Below are positions 1 to 6,506 of a DNA stretch of 7,569 nucleotides, in pieces. The notes beneath the pieces were generated by a model. The model was not told where the DNA came from and did not search any database. It was given only the letters and a program-made list of their open reading frames with translations. The stretch is from Prevotellaceae bacterium (GTDB lineage Bacteria > Bacteroidota > Bacteroidia > Bacteroidales > UBA932). Made by a program: the position numbers and the translations under genes. The DNA lies in the NCBI GenBank assembly GCA_031264875.1, contig JAISDK010000048.1:1-7569 (forward strand). The letters are read 5' to 3'. Each line of letters begins with the position of its first letter. The stretch's first letter is position 1.

Positions 1-64
1 TGCCTATAAGTCTTAAGGACTTTAAAGTCTTTAAAGACTTTAAAGTCCTTAAGACTTATAGGCA
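1..64. repeat. Perfect 64-base palindrome (32-base arms, no loop)
   Basis: The first 64 bases are exactly self-complementary: bases 1-32 are the reverse complement of 33-64. The arms are built from nested smaller palindromes, including GACTTTAAAGTC twice and a central AAAGTCTTTAAAGACTTT, with AAGTCTT/AAGACTT units toward the outside. As RNA or single-stranded DNA it could form one long hairpin or several short ones. It lies 129 bases beyond the stop codon of the last minus-strand gene, so it could act as a bidirectional terminator or mRNA stabiliser. It could also be a mobile palindromic repeat. Because it begins exactly at the first base of the window, a contig-edge or fold-back assembly artefact cannot be excluded. 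Confidence 0.9.
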
Positions 65-193
65 ATAGCATGGCTTAAATTGACGACATTGGGGTAACGC
101 CCGAGCCTACTTTCGGACAGAATCACAGGCGAGCTGTCACTCGCTTATTAGAGAGCCGCCGTGTGCCGAACGTCCAGACTGCATCATCAAAAT
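65..193. other. Non-coding gap with possible group II intron remnant
   Basis: No open reading frame of note lies here. On the plus strand there is a small stem, GCGAG/CTCGC (129-133 with 140-144, six-base loop). It is followed by GAGAGCCGCCGTGTGCCGAACG (given as 151-160 GAGAGCCGCC and 161-172 GTGTGCCGAACG). This resembles, from memory, the 5' half of group II intron domain V. The expected complementary 3' half is absent, because the sequence switches to unrelated bases after 172. The segment may therefore be the broken 3' end of an intron whose reverse transcriptase lay to the left. The assignment is weak, since the match is short and no other intron domain can be verified. Confidence 0.25.
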
Positions 194-1108
194 TCAATGA
201 CCGTTTTTCTCTATTTTTCGCAATTGCTGCAATAACACATATCCACATGGCAACTCTCCCCGTATTTCCAGTTTCACCGTATCGTTTTTGATATAGTAAG
301 CGGAAGGAAAATTGTTTGTTAGCCGGAGCAAAGTTTGCGGATCGTATGTTTGAACAGTGAAATCGGGTTGAAAAGTGTTGATGAAAAATTTCTCTCTAAT
401 AGAATCCTTTAACGTTACGGCAATCACTTTATCTACTATGCCTGAGGGTTCATACTGTTTCAGGTTCTCGATGGAATTGAGGCAGTGCGAACAGGAATGC
501 ATAAAAGCAAACACCAGATATGTAGAATCTTTGGACGTTGATACAAAATCCCCTAAAACCGAATTGTGGACGGATTTTCCTGTGTACCGGCTCTTTTGAT
601 AACCGAAATGAATCATATCATTATTGGTATAAGTAAGTCCGGAAATAAAGGATGCTACACACAAAACGGCTGTGATAAATATAATCTTCCATGTTGTGAG
701 GGATGATGCAATACAGCCTCCATTTTTACATACATCAATCAGCAGATAAAGCAGCGCTGCATTACGTATGAGCGTGAAAACAAATGAAGTATTCAGCACG
801 GATACCGAACCGAAACAGCCGCAGTCTTCCATATCCATAAAGAAATAACCATACGCATATATGAGCGTAAACGCTGTTAGCAGGACAATGGCAATAAAGC
901 CGGTTTCCTTTAAGCGGATGTGAAAAACAAGCAGCAAGCCGACAATAATTTCCGCCCCGATAATCAATACTGCAATGTCGCTGACTGCCTGCCATCCATA
1001 CCGGATAATCAAATAAGAAAAATCGGCTGTAGCCAACGCTTTTCCAAAGCCGGAAATTAAAAAAACAAGTCCGGCAATAATCGCATAAATTTTTACTCGT
1101 CGTTTCAT
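194..1108 (-). CDS. MauE/DoxX-like membrane protein fused to thioredoxin-like domain
   Basis: A 304-residue inner-membrane protein. Hydrophobic segments near residues 7-27, 42-62, 70-90, 107-126 and 140-158 form the membrane part. The motif D-C-G-C-F-G at 95-100 is the hallmark of the MauE/DoxX redox-associated membrane family. After the last membrane segment, residues about 180-304 look like a periplasmic thioredoxin fold: a hydrophobic strand, then C206-S-H-C209 as the redox pair, and F-P-S-A at 267-270 as the likely cis-proline loop. Further cysteines lie at 127, 132 and 288. Known members of these families pass electrons or oxidising equivalents to or from exported thiols. That this one serves its neighbours is inference: a four-Cys lipoprotein and a seven-Cys secreted protein lie in the same cluster. 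It is the last gene and starts only 14 bases beyond a terminator-like hairpin. The direction of electron flow (oxidase or reductase) cannot be told. Confidence 0.85.
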   Translation of the reverse strand: MKRRVKIYAIIAGLVFLISGFGKALATADFSYLIIRYGWQAVSDIAVLIIGAEIIVGLLLVFHIRLKETGFIAIVLLTAFTLIYAYGYFFMDMEDCGCFGSVSVLNTSFVFTLIRNAALLYLLIDVCKNGGCIASSLTTWKIIFITAVLCVASFISGLTYTNNDMIHFGYQKSRYTGKSVHNSVLGDFVSTSKDSTYLVFAFMHSCSHCLNSIENLKQYEPSGIVDKVIAVTLKDSIREKFFINTFQPDFTVQTYDPQTLLRLTNNFPSAYYIKNDTVKLEIRGELPCGYVLLQQLRKIEKNGH

Positions 1109-1122
1109 TTTTCATTCAATAA

Positions 1123-1158
1123 AAGTCGGTTTTAGAAAATCTATTCTAAAACCGACTT
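1123..1158 (-). terminator. Rho-independent terminator or attenuator hairpin
   Basis: A perfect 15-base-pair stem (1123-1137 pairs with 1144-1158) encloses a six-base loop. On the minus strand it is followed by TTATTG, so with the last two stem bases the transcript reads UUUUAUU. It lies 21 bases after the stop of the small lipoprotein gene and 14 bases before the start codon of the MauE/thioredoxin gene. It could end the upstream operon. There is almost no room for a promoter after it, so the last gene probably depends on read-through, or the hairpin sets the relative level of the two genes by partial termination or by protecting processed mRNA ends. The U-tract is interrupted, which favours incomplete termination. 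Confidence 0.7.
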
Positions 1159-1179
1159 AATTAAACCGCTTAATCCCGA

Positions 1180-1434
1180 TTATTTCTCACGACAGGAAAC
1201 ATTCAGGGAACCGTACCCGCTCAACGCGTTTTTGGCTTCTTGAAGCCCTGGTACGTTTGCCGCGTCATTGCAATCGCCATCGTCAATCTTGCCTGAAACA
1301 GTTTGTGTTTGAGTTTGACCCATGATTGTAACGGACACAGTACATTCGCAGGTTTTTTCCTTGCTGCAGGATGTCATAAACATAACACCGCCAAGGAGGG
1401 CTATCAATCCCAATAATCTAATATTTCTTTTCAT
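1180..1434 (-). CDS. Small exported lipoprotein with four mature cysteines
   Basis: An 84-residue protein of unrecognised family. The N-terminus has two basic residues, a hydrophobic stretch (about 7-20) and M-T-S-C at 20-23, so C23 is the likely lipid-anchored residue after signal peptidase II cleavage. The next residues S-K-E-K resemble the Bacteroidota signal that sends lipoproteins to the cell surface (a Lys followed by acidic residues just after the Cys). The mature part is only about 60 residues and holds C29-E-C31, C55 and C81, enough for two disulfides. A Q-T-Q-T-Q-T stretch lies at 40-45. It starts 70 bases after the barrel-like gene and is followed by a hairpin terminator and the MauE/thioredoxin gene, which could form or repair its disulfides (inference). 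The start is supported by the signal peptide. The upstream region is AT-rich without a Shine-Dalgarno, as is usual in this phylum. Confidence 0.8.
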   Translation of the reverse strand: MKRNIRLLGLIALLGGVMFMTSCSKEKTCECTVSVTIMGQTQTQTVSGKIDDGDCNDAANVPGLQEAKNALSGYGSLNVSCREK

Positions 1435-1504
1435 AAAATATGAATATTTAAATTGCCTACTCTGTTTTTATTGGCTTTTCGGCGTTCCGCCATTATTTTT
1501 TTAT

Positions 1505-2314
1505 TCATTTTCTCCACGGGAAAAAAGTATATCCTATGCTTATGCCAAATTTACTTACTTTACCATATTGCAACCCTACGTCCAGACTGCCGGGTCCCAA
1601 AGCCCAGCTGACGCCTGCCAGCGCCGATAAATCGGTCTGCAATTCTTCGGTTTCAGACATGGAATCATACGCAGACACATACGTATAACCAATACCGCCG
1701 CCGAGATAGGGACTGATACGTTGCCCCTTAATCGTCGTCGGAAAATAGTATTTACTCGACAAGCCTATGGGAATATTAATCGTTACGTTTTCTCCGGCGC
1801 TACTGATATTCCATCCCTGTGATAATGCTAAATCCCATTTCTCCAAAAGGAGGAAAAAGCCCACTCGCGCATTGCAGGCAAGATTGAGATAGTCGGAATT
1901 AAACATGCCCTGTCCGCCGAAATAGACAAACCACGGATGTTTGACTAATTTCTGCGATTCCCTGAGCGCTGTTTTCAACTCGCTGATGCTGTTAAGGTCT
2001 ATGGTATCCAGAAGATCAAGGTTATTAGAGGCGTCTTTTCCCCATATCTCCCGTTTGTGGTTATAGTAAACATACGCAAGCTTTCTGTTGCGGACAGATA
2101 GCAGGTTATCTATTACAAACAATTTGCTTTGCTTCGACATATTGACATAATCCGGTTTCGCGTTCAGGATTATGGATGCCGCTCCTGTGGAATCTGTTTC
2201 AAAATATCTGTCGAATGATATTGCCAATCCGTTCCCGATACCGTTGTTTTGTGCAGCGCAATAAGCGCTGACTGTCAACATAAATATCACAATATAAAAT
2301 CTTTTCATTTTCAT
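1505..2314 (-). CDS. Secreted protein with C-terminal outer-membrane barrel-like domain
   Basis: A 269-residue protein with a signal peptide (residues 1-22, cleavage likely after A-A-Q). The first part of the mature chain (about 30-120) is soluble in character with no recognised domain. From about 126 to the end it has alternating hydrophobic/polar strands rich in Gly and aromatic residues: W128-F-V-Y-F-G-G, the stretch around P202-Y-L-G-G-G-I-G-Y, A231-L-A-G-V, and a final strand G257-I-S-I-G-Y-T-F-F. This is the look of a small outer-membrane beta-barrel ending in an aromatic-rich last strand. Its start codon is 5 bases after the stop of the TPR/barrel gene, so the two are almost certainly cotranslated and may work together. 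The closely spaced Met codons at 1 and 3 leave a two-residue uncertainty in the start. No function can be assigned. It could be an outer-membrane anchor or channel. Confidence 0.75.
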   Translation of the reverse strand: MKMKRFYIVIFMLTVSAYCAAQNNGIGNGLAISFDRYFETDSTGAASIILNAKPDYVNMSKQSKLFVIDNLLSVRNRKLAYVYYNHKREIWGKDASNNLDLLDTIDLNSISELKTALRESQKLVKHPWFVYFGGQGMFNSDYLNLACNARVGFFLLLEKWDLALSQGWNISSAGENVTINIPIGLSSKYYFPTTIKGQRISPYLGGGIGYTYVSAYDSMSETEELQTDLSALAGVSWALGPGSLDVGLQYGKVSKFGISIGYTFFPWRK

Positions 2315-2319
2315 TATCT

Positions 2320-3507
2320 TTATCGTTTACCAAAATAAATACTTCGACCGATTGAAAGTCCATAGATAGTTTTCGCTCCTTCTACCAATGGGATGTCCAT
2401 GGTAAAGAAGACGTCAAAACTTCTGCTTTTCTTTTTGTTAAAAAAACTTAGTCCGAGTGTGGCTCTGACATTAAAGCTACTGCTTTCGCCGAACTGTCCA
2501 CTGAATCCCAGTCCGCCGACTAAAAAATTCCACCTTTCGTATGCGGACAGTCCCAAACCGGCATATATATTGCCGCTACTGCCGGAGACGCTCAGATCCG
2601 CCGCAGCGTTCCACGAATCGGAAAACAGTACGCCGAACCGGGAATTAAACGAAACGAACGAATTGGAATACATCCCGCCGGCATAAAGCATGGTTCGCAG
2701 GTTGTTTGCGTTTTTTATGCTTGTCACTAAGGAACGGCCTTGGCCTGGCGTCTTTTGTTTTTGTTTCAGTCCCTCCAGATGAGCGTTGAACGCGGGAAGA
2801 GCGTCGCTCAAGTCCGCATCGTACCCACGTTTCAGGGTCTCGTTAATCAGCGCTATGCTTTTTTTAAGCGATTCTGCCGCACGGTCGAACAGTTGAAGAT
2901 TTTCCAGCGTAATACTGGCGCTCAGATATGGAAGATATAAATCGGGATACCTGTCGATCAATTCCTGCAGCAGTACAAGGGATTGCAGATACATGCCCTT
3001 TGCTGCCAGAGTATTTGCCCGTTTGTAAGCCGTACTGTCTTCGTCCCTGTTGATGCGGACGGACGAGGACTGTCGCATAAGATGATCCGCCCTGCTGTCG
3101 TACAGCCACGACGGGGCATTGCCTCCTGTTGCCCGGAAGGAGGCGGCAAGCGATTTGTGTCCCATAAGTTCCAGTACGCGCGCCGCATAAAAGTAGTATT
3201 CGCTCCCGGCGCCACTCTGTTTTGCGAGGTCAAGGTACATTAACGCGCCTTCGGGTATGCCGCCAAGCGCCAGACTGTAGGCGTATTCCATTAGTATCGC
3301 CGTGTTGCCCGCGTCCTTTGAGGACAATTGCGCGTAGGCAATAATGGCTTCCTGCATCTTTCCCTGAAGGATATACTCCCGCGCCTGATTTTGAGTGACG
3401 GGTCTCTGCGCTGACAGTAAAAACGGAACAGCCGTCGTGACTGCAAGAAGAAGAATGTTGCTTCCCAGTCCGCGGATTTTATGAAAAATAGTGCATATCG
3501 TTTTCAT
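2320..3507 (-). CDS. Secreted TPR-like protein with C-terminal barrel-like domain
   Basis: A 395-residue protein. Residues 1-34 are a long signal peptide with hydrophobic core 18-32 and cleavage after S-A-Q. Residues about 38-125 and 158-245 are helical pairs with tetratricopeptide character: A43-R-E-Y-I-L-Q-G-K-M-Q-E-A, then Y76-S-L-A-L-G-G-I-P-E-G-A, and later A168-A-K-G-M-Y-L-Q-S-L and L204-Q-L-F-D-R-A-A-E-S-L. TPRs are protein-binding adaptors. A basic/Gly linker (about 248-258) leads to residues 272-395, a run of amphipathic strands rich in Gly, Ser and Tyr/Phe that ends Y-G-L-S-I-G-R-S-I-Y-F-G-K-R, like the tail of a beta-barrel. The design suggests a periplasmic adaptor tethered to the outer membrane. 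It follows the propeller/coiled-coil gene by 14 bases and precedes the other barrel-like gene by 5. Exact TPR count and barrel topology cannot be read by eye. I do not recognise it as a named family such as the T9SS PorP type. Confidence 0.75.
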   Translation of the reverse strand: MKTICTIFHKIRGLGSNILLLAVTTAVPFLLSAQRPVTQNQAREYILQGKMQEAIIAYAQLSSKDAGNTAILMEYAYSLALGGIPEGALMYLDLAKQSGAGSEYYFYAARVLELMGHKSLAASFRATGGNAPSWLYDSRADHLMRQSSSVRINRDEDSTAYKRANTLAAKGMYLQSLVLLQELIDRYPDLYLPYLSASITLENLQLFDRAAESLKKSIALINETLKRGYDADLSDALPAFNAHLEGLKQKQKTPGQGRSLVTSIKNANNLRTMLYAGGMYSNSFVSFNSRFGVLFSDSWNAAADLSVSGSSGNIYAGLGLSAYERWNFLVGGLGFSGQFGESSSFNVRATLGLSFFNKKKSRSFDVFFTMDIPLVEGAKTIYGLSIGRSIYFGKR

Positions 3508-3521
3508 AATGTGAGATGTTA

Positions 3522-5423
3522 TTAGTTTTGATGAAATGAATAATTGACTTCTTCGGTTATACTCTGTATTCTATCCCTGTATTCACCTTGAATGACATTG
3601 TTGTAATTTTTCAGGTAGGCAGCGAAACTGTCTGCTTCCTTTTTCATCCGGCTCGATACGTTTTCCCGCGTTTTTTCTGCAACGGCGACCTTATTTTCCA
3701 TGTTTTTGATCTCATTTTTGCGGATTTCAGGCTCTTTCTGATATTCGGCAAGCTGCTTCCGAAGCGTCTGCAAATGTATCGACAGTTTACTGTATTCGTC
3801 TATGAAGTTTTGCGCCTTCCGGTTTTGTTCATCGATTATTTTAAGAAACGAGTTTTCGATATGCCAGTACCACACAGGCAGGTCGTCGGTAGCCTTCAAA
3901 CATGTGACAATGGGCAGTTTTCCCGGATCTTCGGAGAATGTTATCGTCGTCCGTTTGTTGCTCTGCGCGGGGAACGTGCCGGCAGACGTGATCCTTTTTG
4001 CCGTTTCTTCAAATTCTTTGCTGATATCGGCAGCGTCCCGTTTGGCTATCTCTTGAAGCTGCGCAACTATCGCCCTCCCCTCATCCGCCTGTATTTGTTT
4101 TAGTTGCTTGAGAACGTTGCGTTGTGTGCTTAACGTATTTCTCAGCGTATTGATTTCCTGTGTGACGCCTGTGGCTGCGGAATTTTTTGTGTTGTCTAAT
4201 TCTTTTTCGGTTTGCGCGATAGCAGAGTTTGTTCGGCCTATTTCTTCAAGAATGATTTCGATTTGCTTATCCCATTTTAAAATGGCACTCGTAAAATCAT
4301 TTTGCTTAATCTGTAATAAATCAACTAATCCCTTTACTTCTGTCACATAGTCGATGGCTTCTGTTACGTTTGACGGTAGAGCAAGCGACAGATCGGAGGC
4401 ATTGACGGGCGCCACCGGTGTTTCTGCTACAGCCGCTTCCGGCACGCTAACCGGCAACACAACTACTGATCCGTTGTCAGAAAGCGTTGCAAGTGATATG
4501 GTATCGGGAGAAACAGAATTTGTTGTTTGTGCGGCATCAGTTATCCATTTCAAGGTTTGACTTTTCTTTTGTGAAAAGTTCTTGAAACTGCTTACAGGGC
4601 TTATTTGCGCTAATACATTATTCATGTACAGTACATACAGATTGTCTGCATAACTCCATATCTTTGATGCTCCCACATTGCTAAAGGCAATGATATCTTT
4701 TAAATCATCATTATAGATTATACTTGTAGCGGTCGAAAAAAACAAATTGCCATTCCATGTAGTAGCTAATGAAAGAATGTCGTCATTCCCCGAATATAAA
4801 ACATGCGTGCCGGTTATATGATCAAACACATATATTTTTTTTCCGATGGCAACCAATGTCATGATGCCATTGCCGCATACCGCATTGATTTTTTCCTTGA
4901 AATCACCCAATTTCAACCATCTGTCCTCAATATCGCAGTAATACAATTCGTATGAAACCGCCTTTCTGTTTGTTTTTCCAAAGACATAAAAAGTACTGTC
5001 CGATGCTCTTTCCATGTTCATATTGTTGTAGGGCAGCTGCGACAGTGTGCGAAAAACTCCGTCTTGAAATATTTTTAAAATATTTCCGTCCATGACTATT
5101 AGATTTTCCGGTGTTAACCATAGTAGCCCTTTTAATTTTTTTATTTCCGGAGGCGTTTTCAAAAATTCCAAATGCAATGAGTCGCCTGAAAAATCGGCAC
5201 AGAGCATCGCATTGTCTTTTGCCATCCAGAAACGACTGTATGCATCCAGATAAATATCTTTGTCAAACAACGAAAGATCTTCACTGTTCATCAACACTCT
5301 GTGTGTAGCGTCATACGGAATAGACAAGCGATCATCTCGCTGTACATCCTGTCCCGAAATGGTTTGTAAACAACCGAACAGGCACAAGCATAATAAACAT
5401 AGTTTCAAAATTTCTTTTTTCAT
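3522..5423 (-). CDS. Exported propeller-like protein with long coiled coils
   Basis: A 633-residue protein, the largest of the cluster. The N-terminus is a signal sequence with an unusually Cys-rich core (C9, C12, C14, C18). Cleavage could follow S-G-Q at 25, or C18 in L-F-G-C could be a lipobox, though the Phe is atypical. Residues about 40-285 contain repeated short strands with W/Y/F and D/N turns, for example L101-W-L-T-P-E-N-L-I-V-M-D-G-N and W223-N-G-N-L-F-F-S. This is the pattern of a beta-propeller or ligand-sensor domain. An Ala/Val/Pro linker at about 320-350 joins it to a coiled coil (about 355-475). A short non-helical segment with P-V-W-Y-W-H (516-521) follows, and a second coiled coil spans about 525-625. 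A helical rod of this kind could bridge the periplasm or drive oligomerisation. It starts 21 bases after the Cys-rich gene, with a purine-rich AAAGAAAAAGAA leader. No catalytic motif is seen. Confidence 0.75.
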   Translation of the reverse strand: MKKEILKLCLLCLCLFGCLQTISGQDVQRDDRLSIPYDATHRVLMNSEDLSLFDKDIYLDAYSRFWMAKDNAMLCADFSGDSLHLEFLKTPPEIKKLKGLLWLTPENLIVMDGNILKIFQDGVFRTLSQLPYNNMNMERASDSTFYVFGKTNRKAVSYELYYCDIEDRWLKLGDFKEKINAVCGNGIMTLVAIGKKIYVFDHITGTHVLYSGNDDILSLATTWNGNLFFSTATSIIYNDDLKDIIAFSNVGASKIWSYADNLYVLYMNNVLAQISPVSSFKNFSQKKSQTLKWITDAAQTTNSVSPDTISLATLSDNGSVVVLPVSVPEAAVAETPVAPVNASDLSLALPSNVTEAIDYVTEVKGLVDLLQIKQNDFTSAILKWDKQIEIILEEIGRTNSAIAQTEKELDNTKNSAATGVTQEINTLRNTLSTQRNVLKQLKQIQADEGRAIVAQLQEIAKRDAADISKEFEETAKRITSAGTFPAQSNKRTTITFSEDPGKLPIVTCLKATDDLPVWYWHIENSFLKIIDEQNRKAQNFIDEYSKLSIHLQTLRKQLAEYQKEPEIRKNEIKNMENKVAVAEKTRENVSSRMKKEADSFAAYLKNYNNVIQGEYRDRIQSITEEVNYSFHQN

Positions 5424-5444
5424 TTCTTTTTCTTTGTTTTTGCT

Positions 5445-6479
5445 TTACCTCATAATACCTTCGTTTATTTTCCGCAATGTGCTAGGAAACATTTGGTCAT
5501 TATGTTTGTCCATTTGTCGAATATCATAACCATTGTTAGGTACATCCAATGCATCACGGAATATTCTTATGGCATTTTTGGCAGAAATATTCACCAATGT
5601 TTCTTTAAAGTTTATTATTCTTTGTGCTAAATTCCTCGATCCGGAAATGGCATTAACAGAACTTTCGAATACATTATTGGCAATATCTTTAACTTTATCA
5701 AAAATATGGTCTTGTGCTTCACCCAAGAGTGCGTTAGATCGATCGTCTGTTGAAAATAGTTTAGGGCCTTTCGTCGCTTCTTCAACACTTGGATGCATTA
5801 GTTCAGAAAGTTTCCGTTCTGCTTCTTTAGAATAATCAGCTAACGTTTTTGTCCCGGGGGGTCTATTGTTCATGTCGTCCGATAAACTGGGTACAGCGGG
5901 AATCACCGGTTTTACATTACCCCAATCAATATCACCTTTCGGCAGTACTTTAGCTATATAACCGTTAAAATCCTTATCATCTGTCAACAGATATTGAGCC
6001 GTGTTTTCATTTTGGGCTACTTCTCCAAACAGCACCTCATTCTGCAAATTTTTCTGGTCGTAGGCATCCTGTACTGCTTCGCCCGGATTGCCGGAATAAA
6101 AAGCATTTCCACGCGAAGTGCCGGAAGTGTTGGCGCCACTGATGTTGATGCCTGAGCCAATATCGGTTTCATTTTCTGTTCCGGGAAATACAAGGTCTCT
6201 TCCCATACAGGCGCTACAGTTAAGATAAAGGGTGCAACCGCAGGCAAATGATTGACTTATACCAGCAAGGTACTGTCGTGCATACTCACAATCTTGTCTG
6301 GTTGGGAAACCGTTTACGGGAATAGAACCAAAGTCAACCACTGTGATTTGAATGTTATCACAACCCTTACAGTTTCCGCTTTCTCTCTGCGTGACTGTGA
6401 ATCCCCACTGTGCTGGCAATGTATTCGGCAGGGCGAAACATGTCGCCCATAAGCCGATTATAAATAAATATCTTTTCAT
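5445..6479 (-). CDS. Secreted protein with seven-cysteine N-terminal domain
   Basis: A 344-residue exported protein of unrecognised family. A signal peptide covers residues 1-24 (cleavage near L-P-A-Q). The mature N-terminus has a compact Cys-rich region: C37-K-G-C40, C64, C80-G-C82 and C88-S-A-C91. The spacing suits disulfides or a metal site, and the odd count leaves one Cys free for a mixed disulfide or an intermolecular link. Residues about 107-125 are a Gly/Ser/Asn-rich linker. The remainder (about 190-344) is mostly charged and helix-prone, with no membrane segment and no T9SS-type sorting domain visible. It starts 27 bases after the stop of the DUF1566-like gene, with the leader AAAAACTGAG, and precedes the coiled-coil gene by 21 bases, so it belongs to the operon. 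The MauE/thioredoxin protein at the end of the cluster is a plausible partner for its cysteines (inference). Confidence 0.75.
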   Translation of the reverse strand: MKRYLFIIGLWATCFALPNTLPAQWGFTVTQRESGNCKGCDNIQITVVDFGSIPVNGFPTRQDCEYARQYLAGISQSFACGCTLYLNCSACMGRDLVFPGTENETDIGSGINISGANTSGTSRGNAFYSGNPGEAVQDAYDQKNLQNEVLFGEVAQNENTAQYLLTDDKDFNGYIAKVLPKGDIDWGNVKPVIPAVPSLSDDMNNRPPGTKTLADYSKEAERKLSELMHPSVEEATKGPKLFSTDDRSNALLGEAQDHIFDKVKDIANNVFESSVNAISGSRNLAQRIINFKETLVNISAKNAIRIFRDALDVPNNGYDIRQMDKHNDQMFPSTLRKINEGIMR

Positions 6480-6506
6480 CTCAGTTTTTATTTTTTATAG
6501 TTAAAC

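Noticed and set aside
762..1115. 117-codon minus-strand frame overlapping the start of the MauE/thioredoxin gene
   Set aside because: It is out of frame with the gene that carries the CGCFG motif and membrane segments, and its Cys/Trp/Arg-rich product looks like a frame shadow.
1481..1503. GGCG-TTC-CGCC mini-hairpin followed on the plus strand by a T-rich run
   Set aside because: The stem is only four base pairs and no plus-strand gene precedes it. On the minus strand it lacks a following U-tract, so I do not call a terminator.
2864..3243. Several 66-97 codon frames on both strands within the TPR/barrel gene
   Set aside because: They come from the higher-GC codon use of this gene. None has a signal peptide, domain or plausible spacing of its own.
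3588..4103. 171-codon open frame on the plus strand
   Set aside because: It lies fully antisense to the coiled-coil gene, which has a signal peptide and coherent domains. The plus-strand product has no recognisable features, so it is a shadow frame.
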